From an archaeon (GTDB lineage Archaea > Nanobdellota > Nanobdellia > Woesearchaeales > GW2011-AR15): 64,000 bases of DNA. This document shows, in pieces, positions 17,292 through 25,636 of this stretch; the first letter of the stretch is position 1, and each line of letters opens with the position of its first letter. The DNA lies in contig JABHXU010000004.1 of the NCBI GenBank assembly GCA_018657065.1, positions 1 through 64,000 on the forward strand. The letters run 5' to 3'. The notes under the pieces were generated by a model. That model was not told where the DNA came from. It saw only the letters and a list, made by a program, of their open reading frames with translations, and did not search any database. The position numbers and the translations under genes were made by a program.

Positions 17292-18374
17292 TTATTCTGG
17301 TTTAAGGTCAAAACAAAATACTTGATCTGTTGGAATATTTGGAATTTTTAATATTTGTCCTATTGAAAGTCCAGCAGGATCATAATGTCCATTTCCATCA
17401 ATTAAACCACTTGCACTAAAAATTGTATTTTCAAAAGCAGCGTAACTAGGAAAACCTGCTTTTTCAATTGCTTGAGGAATACATTGATAATTATCAATTA
17501 CTCCTCCTCCTGTCCACATCAAAGAAACATTCCCACCTTTTGGAACTGGCCACTCAACAGTTATATAACTAGGCGTTGGAATAGGCGTTACTGTTGGAAC
17601 TGGAGTTGCTGTAGGTAACCAACTCATATCTGGTGTAGGTCTAATTACAAGAATATCATTTCCATCAACTTCCAATTCATAAATACTATTTTTAGGAATC
17701 CAACCATAAACCTCTTTTCCGGTATTATCTTCTACTCCACAATTAACACGATACCATATATTTTTTCCATCTTGAGCACCAACATCCCATTTATAATCTC
17801 CAACACTTGGAACTGATCTTGTAATCTCACAAGTTTCATGACTTGGAATAGTTCTCCACGTACCTGACTTCTCATCAAGTCCTCCCCCAACAAATTCATT
17901 ATGTCCCATTTCTGGATTAAATTCTGCATAACTTGCATCAGTTTTAATTATATCTCCAGGTTTATATTCATGGTCTTCAGGTATTGATGTAACTGGTTCT
18001 TCAGCACCACATCCGGTTAATCCCAATAATGTTGTTCCAGCTAAAAACCACAATGCTTTTGTTGTCAAACTTGAACTCATTGTTCGTTGATAAATTTCAC
18101 CTAAAGTAAAAGAAAAAGCATTCCAAGCTTTTGTTAAAACATTAACTGGATTTTGATAAACATCATTATTAAAAGCAGCTCCAATCATATCTAAACTATG
18201 GATCAGATGTCTTGTTTCTTCTATAAATCTTCCAGGTGTTTCAAGTACATATTCACCAGCTCTTTGTAAATTCTCAGGAATATTTAATTCAAAATTTCTA
18301 TCAAAATTAGGAGTTAAAACAATTGAATCTAATGGTGATCTTTGCCATGTTTGTGCATCTGCAAAACCAGTCAT
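17292..18374 (-). CDS. Modular exported protein with SH3-like, Thr/Pro linker and LysM-like segments
   Basis: The 360 residues begin with about 100 soluble residues. A hydrophobic segment ending LLGLTGCGAEE (near 110-125) looks like an internal lipoprotein signal with its cysteine. A central domain (about 140-240) with WYRVNCGVEDNTGKEVYGWIPKNSI resembles bacterial-type SH3 repeats. A TP-rich linker (PTATPVPTVTPIPTPS, about 258-273) follows, then a C-terminal domain with AGLSIGQILKIPN, similar to the end of a LysM repeat. The membrane segment about 110 residues in suggests a cytoplasmic or unusual N-terminal extension. The GAGGT ribosome site and the element shared with the downstream gene suggest co-regulation. 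Confidence 0.6.
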   Translation of the reverse strand: MTGFADAQTWQRSPLDSIVLTPNFDRNFELNIPENLQRAGEYVLETPGRFIEETRHLIHSLDMIGAAFNNDVYQNPVNVLTKAWNAFSFTLGEIYQRTMSSSLTTKALWFLAGTTLLGLTGCGAEEPVTSIPEDHEYKPGDIIKTDASYAEFNPEMGHNEFVGGGLDEKSGTWRTIPSHETCEITRSVPSVGDYKWDVGAQDGKNIWYRVNCGVEDNTGKEVYGWIPKNSIYELEVDGNDILVIRPTPDMSWLPTATPVPTVTPIPTPSYITVEWPVPKGGNVSLMWTGGGVIDNYQCIPQAIEKAGFPSYAAFENTIFSASGLIDGNGHYDPAGLSIGQILKIPNIPTDQVFCFDLKPE

Positions 18375-18418
18375 ATTTTTACCTCTTTAATTAAATTATA
18401 TTAATTATTTAGAACCCC

Positions 18419-18457
18419 TATATAAATCTTTTGGTTTTGTAACTACTAATAAGTACT
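18419..18457 (-). promoter_or_regulatory. Promoter with shared upstream element and 13-bp motif
   Basis: TATATAAA (18419-18426), TTTTGGTTTTGTAAC, then ACTAATAAGTACT (18445-18457). The last word differs at one base from ACTAATAAGTAGT at 21981. It lies just beyond the stop codon of the truncated helicase gene. Confidence 0.6.
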
Positions 18458-18460
18458 AAA

Positions 18461-19114
18461 TTAATAGAATTCAATCTCGCCTTCTTGATAAATACCTTGA
18501 TGAAGTTTAACTGGTCTCCAGTCATCAATAACTAAATTTGCGTCTAACCATTCTGCTAGTTCTTTAGGATTTCCTATAGTAGCTGAAAGAGCAATAAATT
18601 GAGCTTTTTTTAGAACTTGTCTTAAAATTGTTATAACTATTTCAACTGTAGGTCCTCTATAAGGATCATTAAGTAAATGAACTTCATCAACAACTACAGT
18701 TGCAACATATCTTAAAAATGCAGATTTATGCCTTATTAAAGAATCAAGTTTTTCACTAACTGTGATAATAATATCAAATTTATCTAAATATGAATCTGAT
18801 GAATCTGTGTCCCCAATAGATAACGCTACTTTTAGATCAGGATATTTTTCTTTAAAATATTCGTATTTTTCAGAAGCTAATGCTTTAAGAGGAACAATAT
18901 ACACTCCTTTTCCTTTATTATTATAAATATTTTGAAGCATAGCAATTTCTGCTACAAGTGTTTTTCCTGATGCTGTTGGAGTACAAATAAGTAGATTTTT
19001 TCCTTCTAAAAGTCCTGAATTAATTGCTTTGGATTGTGCAGGTCGAAATGTTTCAAATCCAAGTTTTTTAAATAGATTAGGATGAATTTTATCTTTAACT
19101 AATGAAATTTTCAT
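18461..19114 (-). pseudogene. N-terminal fragment of a Hel308/Ski2-like helicase
   Basis: The 217 residues contain helicase domain 1 only: Q-like FRPAQSKAI, motif I TPTASGKT (about 50-57), PLKALASEKY, motif II DEVH, LNDPYRGPTVE and motif III LSATIGNPKELAEWL, ending HQGIYQEGEIEFY. These motifs match Hel308, a DNA repair helicase normally of about 700 residues, so roughly two thirds is missing, including motifs IV-VI. Start ATG 19114 has a TATA box 29 nt upstream; the longer frame to 19177 is unlikely. The stop is followed at once by the promoter of an accessory gene, as if recombination removed the rest. No remainder is visible in the window. Confidence 0.75.
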
Positions 19115-19269
19115 AGTAGAATAAAAATGAATTATGTTCTTATAGTTTATTAAAAAAAGATGCGGAAAACAGCACACGGAAAAATAAAAAATTCTTTATT
19201 ATATTAAAGATCATATTTAAAAAGACAATCATCTATTTCATAACTATAAAATATTCTGGAGGGATTATT

Positions 19270-19881
19270 ATGAAATTTGAATTACCAAAATTAGATTATG
19301 AATACAATGAACTTGAACCTCATATAGATGCTAGAACCATGGAAATACACCATACAAAACATCACGCAGGTTACACTAAAAACTTTAATGCTGCTCTTGA
19401 AAACATTGATGTTGGAAATAAAACTGCAGAAGAAATTCTTACTGATTTAGATAATTTACCTAGTGAAGTAAAAGTTGCAATAAGAAATAATGGTGGTGGG
19501 TATGTTAATCACAAATTATTTTGGAAAATTATGTCTCCGAGTGGTGGAGGACTTCCAACTGGAGAAATTGCAATTTTAATTGAAAAAACATTTGGTTCAT
19601 TTGAAAATTTCAAAAAAGAATTTTCTAATGCAGCTAAAACTAGATTTGGTAGTGGTTGGGCTTGGTTAGTTGTAACAAATGATAAAAAACTTGAAATTAT
19701 GAGTACCTTAAACCAAGATAATCCATTAAGTATAGGAAAAACTCCAATTTTAGGGCTTGATGTTTGGGAACATGCATATTATTTAAATTACCAAAATAGA
19801 CGACCTGATTATGTTGAAGCTTTTTTTAATGTTATCAACTGGGAAGAAGTTGAGAAAAGATATAAAAAAGCAATTTCTTAA
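19270..19881 (+). CDS. sod: Fe/Mn superoxide dismutase
   Basis: The 203-residue protein has every family landmark: the N-terminal hairpin with metal ligand His ([17 protein letters not shown], about 22-38), the second His in [18 protein letters not shown], and the signature [28 protein letters not shown] carrying the Asp and His ligands. It dismutates superoxide in the cytoplasm. GGAGGG lies 7 nt before the ATG. It is followed 18 nt later by a peroxiredoxin gene, so superoxide and peroxide removal are probably co-expressed. Metal preference cannot be decided. Confidence 0.95.
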   Translation: MKFELPKLDYEYNELEPHIDARTMEIHHTKHHAGYTKNFNAALENIDVGNKTAEEILTDLDNLPSEVKVAIRNNGGGYVNHKLFWKIMSPSGGGLPTGEIAILIEKTFGSFENFKKEFSNAAKTRFGSGWAWLVVTNDKKLEIMSTLNQDNPLSIGKTPILGLDVWEHAYYLNYQNRRPDYVEAFFNVINWEEVEKRYKKAIS

Positions 19882-19899
19882 TAATAGTGGCGATATAAA

Positions 19900-20346
19900 A
19901 TGTTAAAAATTGGAAAAAAAGCTCCTGATTTTGAATTACTTGATCAAAATGGAGTTATGCATAAACTTTCAAATTATAATAAAACTGTAATTTTATATTT
20001 TTATCCTAAAGATGATACTCCTGGATGTACAAAAGAAGCATGTAATTTTAGAGATGATTTTTCAAAATACAAAAAACAAGGTGTAACTATTTTTGGTATG
20101 AGTGGTGATTCTATTGAAAAACATAAAAAATTTTCTGAAAAATATAGTCTTCCTTTTATTTTATTAAGTGATCCTGAAAAATCAACAATTAAAAAATATG
20201 GAGCTTTTGGAGAGAAAAAATTTATGGGAAGATCATTTCAAGGAATTAAAAGAATGACTTATGTTATTAAGAAAGGAATTATAAAACATGTTTTTGAGAA
20301 AGTTAAGGTTAAGGAACATAGTGATGAGATTTTAAGACTTATATGA
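19900..20346 (+). CDS. bcp: Peroxiredoxin, BCP/PrxQ type
   Basis: This 148-residue thioredoxin-fold peroxidase has GKKAPDFELLDQNG, then YFYPKDDTPGCTKEACNFRDDF. The peroxidatic Cys and a resolving Cys five residues later mark the atypical two-Cys PrxQ class. It reduces hydroperoxides using thioredoxin, which the thioredoxin-reductase-like enzyme at 22.2 kb could recharge. It lies 18 nt downstream of sod. The gene ends in TGA and overlaps the convergent HTH gene by 15 bp. Confidence 0.93.
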   Translation: MLKIGKKAPDFELLDQNGVMHKLSNYNKTVILYFYPKDDTPGCTKEACNFRDDFSKYKKQGVTIFGMSGDSIEKHKKFSEKYSLPFILLSDPEKSTIKKYGAFGEKKFMGRSFQGIKRMTYVIKKGIIKHVFEKVKVKEHSDEILRLI

Positions 20347-20847
20347 CAACCAATCAAGAATAGTTTTTACATTATGATGGCTTGCTTTTGTCATAGCTCG
20401 ATCAAGATGAGATGAATATCCTGAATCTTGGTATTTATGAAAAACTTTGACAGCCAAATCAGTCATTTCAAAAACTCTATCTGAACTTTGTTCTGCAATA
20501 ACTAAAGCTTTTTCACCCATTCTAATTTCATGTCTTTCAAGATTTTGCTCAAAAGTCATAAAATCTCTTCTATTTGATCCATAAAAAGAAGAAAATTCTA
20601 GTAATGCATAAATATTATCTACTGAATAAATTCTGCTCTGACTACCTCTCTGAATCTTTCTAACAGGCAATCTACCTTTTAAAGTAGGTATTTTTTTCAT
20701 TTGAGCTTCCCAACTTGTTGTGTGATTATTATATAAAGTACTTTTACTAATACCTAATATCTCTTCGACTTCATGAGGGAGAAACTCTGCGTCAGAGTCA
20801 ATTTTCTCATATTCCGGAACAACAATATCTGAAATACTTGGACTCAT
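20332..20847 (-). CDS. HTH (MerR/excisionase-like) DNA-binding protein
   Basis: The 171 residues start with an acidic segment, then LPHEVEEILGISKSTLYNNHTTSWEAQ (about 23-49), a helix-turn-helix like those of MerR/excisionase proteins. A basic wing RGSQSRIYSVDNIYALLEF and a helical C-terminus follow. A TATA box (20871-20878) lies 27 nt before the ATG, so the mRNA is leaderless. The palindrome ACTACTGAGTAGT (20849-20861) covers the space between them, as in a self-repressing gene. Related words sit at the promoters of nearby exported-protein genes, which makes this the best local candidate for their regulator. That link is inference. Confidence 0.65.
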   Translation of the reverse strand: MSPSISDIVVPEYEKIDSDAEFLPHEVEEILGISKSTLYNNHTTSWEAQMKKIPTLKGRLPVRKIQRGSQSRIYSVDNIYALLEFSSFYGSNRRDFMTFEQNLERHEIRMGEKALVIAEQSSDRVFEMTDLAVKVFHKYQDSGYSSHLDRAMTKASHHNVKTILDWLSYKS

Positions 20848-20848
20848 A

Positions 20849-20861
20849 ACTACTGAGTAGT
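20849..20861. promoter_or_regulatory. Palindromic operator candidate ACTACTGAGTAGT
   Basis: This is a perfect 13-bp palindrome around a central G, starting two bases beyond the ATG of the HTH gene and lying between it and the TATA box. Confidence 0.6.
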
Positions 20862-20902
20862 AATTAAACGTTTATAAATCTTTTGTAGATTTAAAATAAT
20901 TA

Positions 20903-21979
20903 TTAAAAAACACTCATCAAAGAAGCTTTTGCATTATGATAAACAAAAGGTGCTAATTCCTTTGCTTGACTCATAAGATATCCTGGCATTGTTCTTTTAA
21001 ATAATTCCTTTGCCATATCAAAAGCAGAGTTTGCGACTTGTGCAATTGATTGACTTGATCCACCATAAAAAACTAATTGATCTGATAAATTACTTTGCTC
21101 TAAAGATAATGGCCTACAAAAAATATTTCGAATTTCAGGAACATCTAATAATTGCCCTATGGTTACATTATTTACATCTAAATGAGCCAAAAGTGGAGGC
21201 ATTTCACCTTTAAGTTGAATGTTTTTATATGGTGAAATTGGATCACAACCTCCAATCAAATTTTGACTACATTCAATAATACCTCTTAATTCTGTAGTCC
21301 TATCAAATATTTCATTGGTAATTGCTTTATTCCAAGGATCTAACATAGAATAAGCATGATGAACTGCCTCAACAGGTGTCATGTTTGCTGTAAAATTATA
21401 ACCTAAATTTTCACCTTGAGCATTTGGGAGAGCATTATAAAAATCTAAACACGCATCTGTTGCTTGATTAGGTATTGTTAATAATTCTAATGTTGTAGTT
21501 GGCTCTACTATATATCCTTGACTTACATCACTTCCTGGTGTAGATAAAGGTTCTAAAGGTGTTTGCTGAGTAGGTTCAGGAATCTGTGTTTCAGAAATTT
21601 GATCGACAAGTTCACTAATAGGTGTGTATGTTGGTTTAGGAAAATTAGGTACTTCTGCATGATATTGATCACGAAATATATAATTTACCCAAAATCCTAA
21701 TCCTATCAAAACTGCTGTAGCTCCTCCAACAAATAACCAACCAAAAGAATTACTCACAGTATTTCCTGTTTGAACATTAACAACTGGTTCTTTAACAGTA
21801 GTATCTATTCCTTCCATAAATGCAGGTTCATCACCTAGTTTTGGAATTGTATCTAAAACGTTTGAATCATCAGGTTCTACTCTTTCTCCAGGTAAAAACC
21901 CTACATTAATAGAATTATCATGATAACTACCTCCTGTATTTTCATTCATATTTAACCACTCGGGTAAGTCATCAGTCAT
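20903..21979 (-). CDS. Single-pass membrane protein with Pro/Thr-rich stalk
   Basis: The 358 residues comprise an acidic N-terminal segment (1-75), one transmembrane helix (SFGWLFVGGATAVLIGLGFWVNYIF, about 78-102) and a Pro/Thr/Gln-rich stalk (about 110-165). A C-terminal extracellular region has four or five cysteines and the stretch NVTIGQLLDVPEIRNIFC, which resembles LSIGQILKIPNIPTDQVFC near the end of the protein encoded at 17292-18374. There is no signal-peptide cleavage site, so N-in/C-out topology is likely. Function is unknown. It shares the operator word of the neighbouring HTH gene. Confidence 0.55.
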   Translation of the reverse strand: MTDDLPEWLNMNENTGGSYHDNSINVGFLPGERVEPDDSNVLDTIPKLGDEPAFMEGIDTTVKEPVVNVQTGNTVSNSFGWLFVGGATAVLIGLGFWVNYIFRDQYHAEVPNFPKPTYTPISELVDQISETQIPEPTQQTPLEPLSTPGSDVSQGYIVEPTTTLELLTIPNQATDACLDFYNALPNAQGENLGYNFTANMTPVEAVHHAYSMLDPWNKAITNEIFDRTTELRGIIECSQNLIGGCDPISPYKNIQLKGEMPPLLAHLDVNNVTIGQLLDVPEIRNIFCRPLSLEQSNLSDQLVFYGGSSQSIAQVANSAFDMAKELFKRTMPGYLMSQAKELAPFVYHNAKASLMSVF

Positions 21980-21980
21980 A

Positions 21981-21993
21981 ACTAATAAGTAGT
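21981..21993. promoter_or_regulatory. Operator candidate ACTAATAAGTAGT
   Basis: It begins two bases beyond the ATG at 21979, the same placement as the palindrome at 20849. A TATA-like ATTAAATATTTTAAA follows (21994-22008). Confidence 0.55.
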
Positions 21994-22177
21994 ATTAAAT
22001 ATTTTAAAAAACCCTCTTAGTGATTTTTCTCCACATTTAATTAATACAACTATAAATTCTTGAAAAATGACTTTTTATTTTTCATTTCACAAATAGTGCA
22101 TATTCCTCTCCCTCTAATTCACATCTCAACAACATATTTAAATAATCACAATAGTTGTGTAAAATTAGGTGAATATT

Positions 22178-23098
22178 ATGGAAACTTATGATACTATTAT
22201 TGTTGGAGCAGGTGTCACAGGATATGCTGCTGCTATGTATGCTGGAAGACTTGGACTTAAAACACTTGTTATAGGAGAAACACCAGGTGGAACGATTATT
22301 ATAACTGATACTGTAGAAAATTATCCTGGATTTATTAAATTAACAGGACAAGAACTAGCTGACAATATTAAAAATCATGCGCTTGACTATAAAGAATTTG
22401 TTAATTTAAAAGAAGGCAGAGTAACAAAACTAGAAAGAAAAGATGAAAAATTTATTGTTCATGTTAAAGATGAAAAATATCTTGCTAAAACTGTTATTTA
22501 TGCAACAGGCTCAAAATGGAGAGAATTAAAAGTTCCAGGACACGATGAATATAAAAACAAAGGTGTTCACTATTGTGCTCTATGTGATGGATTTTTTTAT
22601 AGAGGAAAAATTGGTGCAGTTATTGGTGGAGCAGATTCAGCTGCTAAAGACGCATTAGTACTATCTGAACACGCAAAAAAAGTTTATATGATTTATAGAG
22701 GTTCTGAAATTAGGCCTGAACCTGTTAATAAAAAAAGAGTTATGGAAAAAGAAAATATTGAACTAATTCATGACACAAATATTATTGAAATACTAGGAGA
22801 TCCTGTCAAAGGAGTAACTAAAGTTAAACTTGATAATCCGTACAAAGGAAAAGATGAATTAGAACTAGACGGAGTGTTTATTGCTATAGGTCACATGCCT
22901 TTATCAGAATTAGCAAAAGAAATGGGCATTAAACTTAATAAAAAAGGAGAAATTATGATTAATAGAAAATCTGAAACAAATGTTCCTGGATTTTACGCTG
23001 CAGGAGATATTGCAGACACCCATTTTAAACAAGCAATAACTGGAGTAGCTGAAGGAGTTACAGCAGCGCATTCAGCATATGAATATATTAGGCGCTAA
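22178..23098 (+). CDS. trxB: Thioredoxin reductase-like FAD/NAD(P)H disulfide oxidoreductase
   Basis: The product has 306 residues. The FAD motif DTIIVGAGVTGYAAAMYAGRLG is at the N-terminus, followed by ATGSKWRELKVPG, the redox-active YCALCDGFF (about 133-141, C-x-x-C), the NAD(P)H motif AVIGGADSAAKDAL and the C-terminal FAD motif GFYAAGDIADTHFKQAITGVAEG. It should reduce thioredoxin or similar partners. The frame reaches GTG 22169, but AGGTGA sits across that codon and is correctly spaced for ATG 22178. Two hairpins follow the stop codon. Confidence 0.93.
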   Translation: METYDTIIVGAGVTGYAAAMYAGRLGLKTLVIGETPGGTIIITDTVENYPGFIKLTGQELADNIKNHALDYKEFVNLKEGRVTKLERKDEKFIVHVKDEKYLAKTVIYATGSKWRELKVPGHDEYKNKGVHYCALCDGFFYRGKIGAVIGGADSAAKDALVLSEHAKKVYMIYRGSEIRPEPVNKKRVMEKENIELIHDTNIIEILGDPVKGVTKVKLDNPYKGKDELELDGVFIAIGHMPLSELAKEMGIKLNKKGEIMINRKSETNVPGFYAAGDIADTHFKQAITGVAEGVTAAHSAYEYIRR

Positions 23099-23112
23099 AA
23101 GCGTATAATAGT

Positions 23113-23160
23113 TAGTAAGCTTTTTTTGCTTACTATAATTTGAGATAATTCTCATTTTTT
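23113..23160 (+). terminator. Tandem hairpin terminator with T-tracts
   Basis: A perfect 8-bp stem TAGTAAGC/GCTTACTA encloses seven T residues (23113-23135). A second stem TGAGA/TCTCA (23141-23154) is followed by six T residues. It lies between convergent trxB and the permease gene. Confidence 0.65.
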
Positions 23161-23161
23161 C

Positions 23162-24448
23162 TTATTTTTCTTCTATTATAAAATATAAAATTACTCCAGA
23201 AATAATTAAACAAATACCATATAGTATTACTTTAATTTCAAGATTAATTAACATTAATAATGATGTTATTAAACCTAGTAATGCCAAAACTGGAAATTTA
23301 CCTATGCTAAAAGGCTCATGAAATTTTTCTTTTCTATGTTTTGAATATCTTAATTCAATTAAAGCTAAATTAATTGTTGCAAAAATAATAAAAACTGCAA
23401 AATTAGTTGTTTCTGCAATCAAATTTATATTCCCCGTCATAACAAATAATCCCATAAGAACAGCAGCGAGTAAAATTGCATAGTTAGGAGTTTGCGTTTT
23501 TTTATTAACTATTGAAAAAAAATTTATTTTCCTATATTTTCGACTCATCCCATAAATCATTCTTGATACTGCAACAATTTCTAAAAGGATAGTATTAAGT
23601 GTTGCAAAAATTGCAATTACTGCAAGTAAAAAACCGGCTTTTGATCCAAGTAATGCTTTAGCAACATCAGCTAGTGGAGAAACTGAACTTGACAAAATAG
23701 AAATATCTAAAACACTAATACTTGCAAATGCTGCAAGACCATAAATAATTGTACTAATTGCAATTGAAATTAAAAGTGCTAAAGGAATATTTTTTCTAGG
23801 ATTTTTAGTTTCTTCAGATAATTGGACAATTGAGTCAAACCCTATATATGCAAAAAAAATTAACGATGAAGCCTTAAAAATTCCCTTTAAAGAAGTATAT
23901 TCAAAAAAATTGTTTTTTCCAAAATAAGGTAATGCTAATCCAATAATTAACAATAAACCTAACACACTTGCAATTGTTAAAAATGCATTAAGTTTCATTG
24001 ATTGTTTAATACCTTTTAAATTCAGCAATGTTAAAAAAAATATTGCTATTAAAGCTGTTACAATCAAATTAGTTTGGCCAATTATCGAACTTAAATATCC
24101 TGCAAATCCTAAAGCTACTGTTGCTGATCCAATAACTCCAGCAAACATAACTAAATATCCAATAATAAACGCAGGCATTCTTCCAAAAGCATGTTCAACA
24201 TAACTATATTCTCCTGAATCTTCATCATATATTGAAGAAAGCTCAGCATAACTTAGACCTGTTAAAAAAGCCACAAATCCTGCAATTAAAAATGATGCCC
24301 AAACCATATTTCCAGCATGTCCTGCTGCTGCACCAATTAAAACATAAATTCCAGCACCTACAATAATTCCTACACCTGCAATCACTGCTTCAAATAAACC
24401 TAAATCTCTTTTAAGAGTTATAGCTTTTCTTTTATGTTTTTTAATCAT
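23162..24448 (-). CDS. APC-family amino-acid permease
   Basis: The 428 residues form about 12 membrane segments. The N-terminal signature LGLFEAVIAGVGIIVGAGIYVLIG (TM1 with the unwound G-x-G motif) and SYAELSSIYDEDSGEYSYVEHAFG (TM2-3) are diagnostic of the amino acid-polyamine-organocation superfamily; FFAYIGFDSIVQLSEETKNPRKNIP is the conserved TM6 to loop region. It should import amino acids; specificity is unknown. A TATA-like ATTTAATA lies 26 nt before the ATG, so the transcript is probably leaderless. Confidence 0.9.
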   Translation of the reverse strand: MIKKHKRKAITLKRDLGLFEAVIAGVGIIVGAGIYVLIGAAAGHAGNMVWASFLIAGFVAFLTGLSYAELSSIYDEDSGEYSYVEHAFGRMPAFIIGYLVMFAGVIGSATVALGFAGYLSSIIGQTNLIVTALIAIFFLTLLNLKGIKQSMKLNAFLTIASVLGLLLIIGLALPYFGKNNFFEYTSLKGIFKASSLIFFAYIGFDSIVQLSEETKNPRKNIPLALLISIAISTIIYGLAAFASISVLDISILSSSVSPLADVAKALLGSKAGFLLAVIAIFATLNTILLEIVAVSRMIYGMSRKYRKINFFSIVNKKTQTPNYAILLAAVLMGLFVMTGNINLIAETTNFAVFIIFATINLALIELRYSKHRKEKFHEPFSIGKFPVLALLGLITSLLMLINLEIKVILYGICLIISGVILYFIIEEK

Positions 24449-24482
24449 TAATAATTAAATTATAAGAAGTAGTATTTAATAT

Positions 24483-25490
24483 TTATTCTCCACTAAAACT
24501 AATTTGTGAATTATCTCCAACATTTAGCTTTTCAACAATATCTTCAACAGTAGCGTTTTCCCCAATTAAAGATTCCTTTAATTGTGCATTTGAGATCAAT
24601 GCATTTTTGTTTACAATACTGTCTTGAATAATACTTGTATGAATTTTTGCATTATCTGCTATTGTTACGTGTGGACCTATAATAGAATTTTTTAGTTCAA
24701 CATTTTTTCCAATATAAACTGGTGGAATAATAATTGTATTCTCCTTTATTACTTTAACAGCACCATTTGCTTTTTTTTCAAGTAAATATCTATTTGTTGA
24801 AAGTAAAGTTTCAGGTTTACCACAATCAAACCATCCCTCCATTTGAAATGTTGTAATATATGCGTCCTTTTCAATCATTACTTTTAATGCATCTGTTAAA
24901 TAAAATTCCCCTTTAGTCATTCTTTTATTTTCAATCATTTCATCTATTGCTTCAAATAAAAGTTTTGTATTTTTAATAAAATAAATACCAATCATAGCGT
25001 CCATAGGTTTGACATAGTCTGGTTTTTCAACAACATCAGTTACTCTATCGTTTTCCATTTCTACTACACCAAATCTTCTTGGATCTTCAACTCTTTTTAC
25101 AGCTAAAGCTGCATCATTTTTTAGTTTTAACCCTTGAGAAAGATCTCCAACAAAAATTGTATCTCCAAAAATAATCAATACTTCATCACCTTCTTCAATA
25201 AAAGGTTTTGCTAGAGAGATTGCATGTCCAGGACCTAGTTTTTTTTCTTGATAAGCAAATGCAAAATTCATGTGACTATATTCTGTTTCTACATATTCCT
25301 TAATTTTACTGCCTAAATACCCTAAAATTAAAACAACTTCAGTTATACCTAATTCTTCAACTTGATCCAAAATATGACCTAAAATTGGCTTTCCTGCTAC
25401 GTGTAAAAGTGCTTTAGGAGTACTAAAAGTATGTGGTCTAAGTCTTGTTCCTTTTCCTGCGACTGGTATAATTGCTTTAATTTTTATCAC
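24483..25490 (-). CDS. Sugar-1-phosphate nucleotidyltransferase (RmlA/GlmU-like, long form)
   Basis: The nucleotidyltransferase domain has the signature IIPVAGKGTRLRPHTFSTPKAL (substrate-binding loop and catalytic Lys), IFGDTIF, VEKP, KGEFYLTDAL and GWFDCGKPETLLSTN. A left-handed beta-helix of hexapeptide-like repeats (IIPPVYIGKNVELKNSIIGPHVTI) forms the C-terminal part. It makes an NDP-sugar for envelope glycans or glycosylation. The start is unclear: GTG 25490 overlaps the only ribosome site. The site AGGTGAT is ideally spaced for ATT 25481, which would give the family-typical MKAIIPVAG start. An upstream duplicate of this site precedes a 19-codon ORF. Confidence 0.85.
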   Translation of the reverse strand: MIKIKAIIPVAGKGTRLRPHTFSTPKALLHVAGKPILGHILDQVEELGITEVVLILGYLGSKIKEYVETEYSHMNFAFAYQEKKLGPGHAISLAKPFIEEGDEVLIIFGDTIFVGDLSQGLKLKNDAALAVKRVEDPRRFGVVEMENDRVTDVVEKPDYVKPMDAMIGIYFIKNTKLLFEAIDEMIENKRMTKGEFYLTDALKVMIEKDAYITTFQMEGWFDCGKPETLLSTNRYLLEKKANGAVKVIKENTIIIPPVYIGKNVELKNSIIGPHVTIADNAKIHTSIIQDSIVNKNALISNAQLKESLIGENATVEDIVEKLNVGDNSQISFSGE

Positions 25491-25536
25491 CTTTGATAAA
25501 AATTGAAGTCTCGAATGCTAATGAGTTCACTTTAAT
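25477..25536 (-). CDS. Possible 19-codon leader ORF upstream of the nucleotidyltransferase
   Basis: An exact 18-bp direct repeat (25475-25492 and 25530-25547) carries AGGTGATAAAAATTAAAG, a ribosome site followed by a candidate ATT start. The upstream copy would start a 19-residue ORF (MKVNSLAFETSIFIKGDKN) whose TAA overlaps the downstream ATT, giving possible coupling. It may instead be a neutral tandem duplication. Confidence 0.3.
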   Translation of the reverse strand: MKVNSLAFETSIFIKGDKN

Positions 25537-25636
25537 TTTTATCACCTAAATATCTCTATTTATCTATGGACAAAAAAAAATTAATATTTAAGTGTTTAGA
25601 ATAGCATACTTTGTACTACTTATAAAAATTAAAAAA

